DNA of 37,878 nucleotides from Pseudomonadota bacterium (GTDB taxonomy: Bacteria > Pseudomonadota > Gammaproteobacteria > Steroidobacterales > Steroidobacteraceae): contig CANGJP010000017.1 in the NCBI GenBank assembly GCA_947454465.1, positions 1 through 37,878 of the forward strand, given 5' to 3'. The translations under genes were made by a program, and so were the position numbers. The stretch's first letter is position 1; each line of letters opens with the position of its first letter. The notes beneath the pieces were generated by a model. It was given only the letters and a program-made list of their open reading frames with translations. It searched no databases and was not told where the DNA came from. Shown here one piece after another: positions 34,788-37,878 of this stretch.

Positions 34788-34803
34788 TGGCATATGGATT
34801 GCA
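34788..34803 (+). promoter_or_regulatory. Sigma54 (-24/-12) promoter of the porin-urt operon
   Basis: TGGCATATGGATTGCA fits the RpoN consensus TGGCACGN4TTGCA at all but two positions and has the exact GG-to-GC distance. Transcription should start near 34814, 66 bp before the porin ATG. The 315-bp gene-free stretch from 34565 thus holds a terminator, two NtrC-like sites, a palindrome and this promoter. Confidence 0.8.
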
Positions 34804-34879
34804 ATAAAGGCAGTGAAAGGAAGTTTTCGCATTACTTCCCTCAACTCTCTCGCTCACTACTTATTCAAAAGGTAATTCT

Positions 34880-35908
34880 ATGCAGCAACACCTCACTCTC
34901 CGATCCGGCATCAGCAGTCTTGCTGCCATGCTGGGTCTCCTCTCTGTCGCCGCACCCGTCTATCAAGCCTCCGCCGCCGATGTGTCTGTTGGTGCAGGCG
35001 TTCGTACCAGTCTTGTTAGTGATAAGGATGCAGGTACTGATTTTAGTTTGAACAGTGCTCGTATTTATTTGAGTGGCAAAGCCAGTGATCAGATTGGCTT
35101 CATGTTCAATACGGAATACAACGGCGGAAAAATTGAACCCATCGATGCTGTTGCCCAAATCGCTTTTTCTGAAAAGTTCAACATTTGGGCGGGTCGTTTC
35201 CTTGCACCAACTGATCGTGCCAATTTGTACGGTCCTTATTACTCCAGTCATTGGGGTGTTTATGAAGACGGTGTTCAAGATGGTTACGCCTTTGTGACCA
35301 CCGGACGCAGTGATGGCGTGGCCTATTGGGGTCAATTTGATAAGGTGAAGCTATCAGCAGGCGTGTTTGATGTGCCGTCCACAAAGGGTGCTACACCTGC
35401 TTCAGGTAACGAAGCCATGTATGCGGCACGTGCTCAAGTAGACCTCTGGGATGCAGAAGGTGGTTATTACTTGAATGGTACTTATTACGGTGATAAGGAC
35501 TTGCTGGCCTTTGGTGTGTCCACCAACGTTATTGGTGATGAGTCTTCCTATGTTTTTGATGCCTTGATGGAAAAGAAATTAGCCAATTCAGGGGTTGTTA
35601 CATTGGAAGGTGAATACGCTAAGTACGAAGGCTTTTCAGGTGGTTACACTGGAACGAAGAGTGATGGCTACTATGTACTGGCAGCGTATCTGTTCCCAGC
35701 TAAAGTGGGTCCAGGTAAGTTCCAGGTATTGGCCAAACATGCCTCAACTGACTTTACCCCAACCGACACATGGTCAACGAATGAGTTCGATCTGAACTAC
35801 ATTCTCAAGCAGTTCAATGCCCGAGTCAGTGCCTTCTACATTAAGTCTGATAAAGATGTGGGTGCCGATTCGACGAAGTACGGTTTAGGCCTGCAAATTC
35901 AAATGTAA
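34880..35908 (+). CDS. Outer membrane porin linked to urea uptake
   Basis: 342 residues with a signal peptide (about 1-32, ending QASA) and a mature part rich in alternating beta strands, tyrosine and glycine, as in trimeric or phosphate-selective-type porins. Segments include ARIYLSGKASDQIGFMFNTEY, FNIWAGRFLAPTDRANLYGP and regular strand-turn repeats to the C-terminus. It ends in GLGLQIQM, with Met in place of the usual final aromatic residue of BAM substrates. AAGGT lies just before the ATG. It is first behind the sigma54 promoter and 46 bp ahead of urtA without a terminator, so it likely lets urea or short amides cross the outer membrane; that role is inferred from context. Confidence 0.85.
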   Translation: MQQHLTLRSGISSLAAMLGLLSVAAPVYQASAADVSVGAGVRTSLVSDKDAGTDFSLNSARIYLSGKASDQIGFMFNTEYNGGKIEPIDAVAQIAFSEKFNIWAGRFLAPTDRANLYGPYYSSHWGVYEDGVQDGYAFVTTGRSDGVAYWGQFDKVKLSAGVFDVPSTKGATPASGNEAMYAARAQVDLWDAEGGYYLNGTYYGDKDLLAFGVSTNVIGDESSYVFDALMEKKLANSGVVTLEGEYAKYEGFSGGYTGTKSDGYYVLAAYLFPAKVGPGKFQVLAKHASTDFTPTDTWSTNEFDLNYILKQFNARVSAFYIKSDKDVGADSTKYGLGLQIQM

Positions 35909-35954
35909 GTCAAAACATCTACTGAATCATTTTTATTTTAATGAGGTTTATTCA

Positions 35955-37241
35955 ATGACGAAGCGTAATAAATTAATACCAGCGCTAACGCTGGTGGCGA
36001 GCATGGTCTCGGCCACGCTGGCACAAGCCGCTGACACGATTAAGGTTGGTGTGTTGCATTCTCTGTCTGGCACCATGGCTATCAGCGAAACCACACTGAA
36101 AGACACTGTGCTCATGATGATTGATGAGCAGAACAAGAAGGGTGGCGTATTAGGCAAAAAGCTTGAAGCCGTGGTGGTTGATCCTGCTTCTAATTGGCCG
36201 TTGTTTGCTGAAAAAGCTGAGCAATTGCTAGTTAAGGATAAGGTCGCGGTGACTTTTGGTTGCTGGACGTCGGTATCTCGTAAATCAGTGCTGCCTGTGT
36301 TTGAAAAGAACAATGGCATCCTGTTCTATCCGGTACAGTACGAAGGTGAAGAATCCTCCAAGAATGTTTTCTACACCGGTGCAGCGCCGAATCAACAGGC
36401 CATTCCTGCTGTTGATTACCTGATGAAAGAAGTAGGTGTAAAGCGTTGGGTGTTGGCTGGTACTGACTATGTGTACCCACGTACGACAAACAAAATCCTT
36501 GAAGCCTACTTGAAGTCTAAAGGTGTTGCTCAAGCCGATATCATGATCAACTACACTCCATTCGGTCATTCTGACTGGCAGGGTATCGTTTCTGATATCA
36601 AGAAGTTCGGTTCTGCCGGTAAGAAGACAGCTGTGGTATCGACGATCAACGGTGATGCCAATGTTCCTTTCTACAAGGAATTGGGTAATCAGAAGATCTC
36701 TGCTGAAGACATTCCAGTGGTGGCCTTCTCAGTGGGTGAAGAAGAATTGGCCGGTATTGATACCAAGCCATTGGTCGGTCACCTCGCTGCATGGAACTAC
36801 TTCCAAAGTGCTAGTGCTCCTGTAAACAAGGAGTGGATCACCAAGTGGCAGGCATTCACTAAGAATCCGAAGCGCACGTTCAACGATCCAATGGAAGCTA
36901 CGGTAATTGGTTTCCAGATGTGGGTGAAAGCGGTTGAGAAAGCTAAAACCACGGATGTAAACAAAGTATCGGATGCAATTATCGGTCTTGAAGTGCCTAA
37001 CCTGACTGGTGGTATGGCTAAGATGTTGCCTAACCATCACCTGACCAAACCCGTGCTAATTGGTGAAGTGCGTGCAGATGGTCAGTTCAACACCGTATGG
37101 AAGACGCCTGGTCTTGTGGCCGGTGATGCGTGGACTGATTATCTGCCAGAAAGCAAAGTTATCGAAGCAGATTGGGTCAAGCTGAAGTGTGGCAACTACA
37201 ACACCGTGACTAAGGTTTGCAGTGGCCAGAATTACAAGTAA
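35955..37241 (+). CDS. urtA: Urea ABC transporter substrate-binding protein
   Basis: 428-residue periplasmic binding protein of the UrtA/AmiC type. Signal peptide 1-25 (ends TLAQA). Diagnostic segments: KVGVLHSLSGTMAISETTLKD, FGCWTSVSRKSVLPVFE, GILFYPVQYEGEE, TDYVYPRTTNKILEAYL and FNDPMEATVIGF, which together separate UrtA from branched-chain amino acid binders. GAGG lies 9-12 nt upstream of the ATG. urtB follows after about 100 bp containing a hairpin. A 13-bp tandem duplication spans the stop codon. Confidence 0.95.
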   Translation: MTKRNKLIPALTLVASMVSATLAQAADTIKVGVLHSLSGTMAISETTLKDTVLMMIDEQNKKGGVLGKKLEAVVVDPASNWPLFAEKAEQLLVKDKVAVTFGCWTSVSRKSVLPVFEKNNGILFYPVQYEGEESSKNVFYTGAAPNQQAIPAVDYLMKEVGVKRWVLAGTDYVYPRTTNKILEAYLKSKGVAQADIMINYTPFGHSDWQGIVSDIKKFGSAGKKTAVVSTINGDANVPFYKELGNQKISAEDIPVVAFSVGEEELAGIDTKPLVGHLAAWNYFQSASAPVNKEWITKWQAFTKNPKRTFNDPMEATVIGFQMWVKAVEKAKTTDVNKVSDAIIGLEVPNLTGGMAKMLPNHHLTKPVLIGEVRADGQFNTVWKTPGLVAGDAWTDYLPESKVIEADWVKLKCGNYNTVTKVCSGQNYK

Positions 37242-37258
37242 GTCCTACAAGTAAGTCC
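37233..37258 (+). repeat. 13-bp perfect tandem duplication across the urtA stop codon
   Basis: TACAAGTAAGTCC occurs twice head to tail (37233-37245 and 37246-37258). The first copy encodes the last Tyr-Lys and the TAA stop (37239-37241); the second lies in the 3' untranslated part. It does not alter the protein. Confidence 0.9.
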
Positions 37259-37281
37259 TGTTGATGAGTTAAATGGAACTC

Positions 37282-37305
37282 ACCGCCTCAAGGATGAGGC
37301 GGTTT
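37282..37305 (+). terminator. Attenuator-like hairpin between urtA and urtB
   Basis: ACCGCCTCA (37282-37290) pairs perfectly with TGAGGCGGT (37295-37303) around an AGGA loop, then TT and AATCG. The stem is strong but the T tract is short, so partial termination is expected, giving more UrtA than membrane components. Confidence 0.6.
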
Positions 37306-37341
37306 AATCGCCATCTATCTACATACTCCGAAAGGAAACCC

Positions 37342-37878
37342 ATGCTTGTTTCTCTGCGACGACAGCTCCGCATCTGGTTGAGTTTGTGTGGTCTTAGCTT
37401 TTGTTTAATCTGTTCTATTGCTGTTCAAGCGCAAGATTCAGGGAGTGCTAAATCTGCCGTAAGTGTGGTGGCTGCTGATAGCTCCAACGAGAGTTATGAG
37501 GCGCTGATTGCCCGGCTGCCTACCGCTACCTACAGTGATAAAAGTGACATCGTTATTCAATTATTGAAATTACAGACTGATGCAAGCCGGGCGGTTTTAA
37601 CTGCATTCCTTGATGGCACGTTATATTCACGCACAGCAGATACCAAAGTGTTTATCGGTACCGAGGCCGCCAGCGGCCTGCAGTTAGTGGATGCCATCAC
37701 TCTGCAATCTGCAGGCAGTGAGCCTGCGGATGGTTTTGAAGTCATTGGTACGAATAATTCGCTGCGCAAAGCATTGCGTGCAGCGGTGGCTCAATTTGAT
37801 TTGAGTAGTGATTCAGTTGAGAAGCGGGCCGCCGCTGTCACTGAAATGCTGCGCTCAATTGATGATCATTCTGCAGCA
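37342..37878 (+). CDS. urtB: Urea ABC transporter permease UrtB, N-terminal part (cut by window end)
   Basis: The frame is open from ATG 37342 to the last base (179 codons so far). AAGGAAA lies just upstream. The start is a signal-like hydrophobic segment (about 12-30, ending AVQAQ), followed by the periplasmic extension characteristic of proteobacterial UrtB: EALIARLPTATYSDKSDIV, AVLTAFLDGTLYSRTADTKV and a helical region ending in the acidic RSIDDHSAA. In full-length UrtB this extension precedes a LivH-like membrane domain, which is beyond the window. urtC, urtD and urtE presumably follow. Confidence 0.88.
   Translation, partial: MLVSLRRQLRIWLSLCGLSFCLICSIAVQAQDSGSAKSAVSVVAADSSNESYEALIARLPTATYSDKSDIVIQLLKLQTDASRAVLTAFLDGTLYSRTADTKVFIGTEAASGLQLVDAITLQSAGSEPADGFEVIGTNNSLRKALRAAVAQFDLSSDSVEKRAAAVTEMLRSIDDHSAA

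Noticed and set aside
34672-34875. 67-codon + strand frame before the porin gene
   Set aside because: It covers the NtrC-like sites and sigma54 promoter; basic, unpatterned sequence with no ribosome site.
1-37878. CRISPR arrays, transposases, integrases, phage genes, toxin-antitoxin pairs
   Set aside because: None seen on either strand; the tRNA cluster has no integrase or duplicated tRNA end next to it.

Overview
The window looks like chromosomal DNA of a gammaproteobacterium outside the Enterobacterales. The evidence is gene content and order: a FimV hub protein, EpmA, MiaE, LpxH, PrmB-AroC, an Asd close to E. coli Asd, and the accD-folC-dedD-cvpA-purF block. I cannot name a genus. There is no phage, transposon, CRISPR array or obvious island; most of the window is housekeeping sequence with a more accessory right-hand third.

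Left part (1-6107): a fold-III PLP decarboxylase of the ornithine decarboxylase type; a convergent pair of peptidoglycan enzymes (Tat-exported MepK/YcbK-like peptidase and LdtD/YcbB-like L,D-transpeptidase); then a + strand run of a ComB-like phosphatase, a YihX-like HAD phosphatase and a DUF486 membrane protein; then a secreted DUF4399 protein ending in a good terminator. A - strand operon follows (SCO1-like, psd, epmA), with stop/start overlaps at both junctions. Divergent from it are prmB and aroC.

Middle (10.8-24.5 kb): two small, easily missed - strand genes; asd; a gene-free stretch of about 520 bp with a foldable RNA-like element; fimV, closed by a strong hairpin; truA; the accD-folC-dedD-cvpA-purF cluster; an unusual receiver-Hanks kinase fusion; miaE, overlapping lpxH tail to tail; and cysS. 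The trpFBA genes that pseudomonads carry between truA and accD are absent. A four-tRNA operon (Pro-TGG, Arg-TCT, His-GTG, Lys-CTT) follows cysS, behind a near-consensus sigma70 promoter with a GC-rich discriminator.

Right part (26.9 kb to the end): a GT4 glycosyltransferase and a PAP2 phosphatase; a - strand tripartite exporter set (HlyD-type adaptor, FtsX-type permease, LolD-type ATPase); a periplasmic molybdenum hydroxylase pair of the IorAB type; and a urea uptake locus (porin, urtA, start of urtB). The urea locus is preceded by a clear sigma54 -24/-12 promoter and two NtrC-like dyads at about -107 and -151, so it reads as a nitrogen-starvation operon. The window ends inside urtB.

The best leads for something new are the receiver-kinase fusion behind purF, the sigma54-driven porin tied to the urea ABC transporter, and the structured element upstream of fimV. 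I see no wholly new multi-gene system that I could defend.
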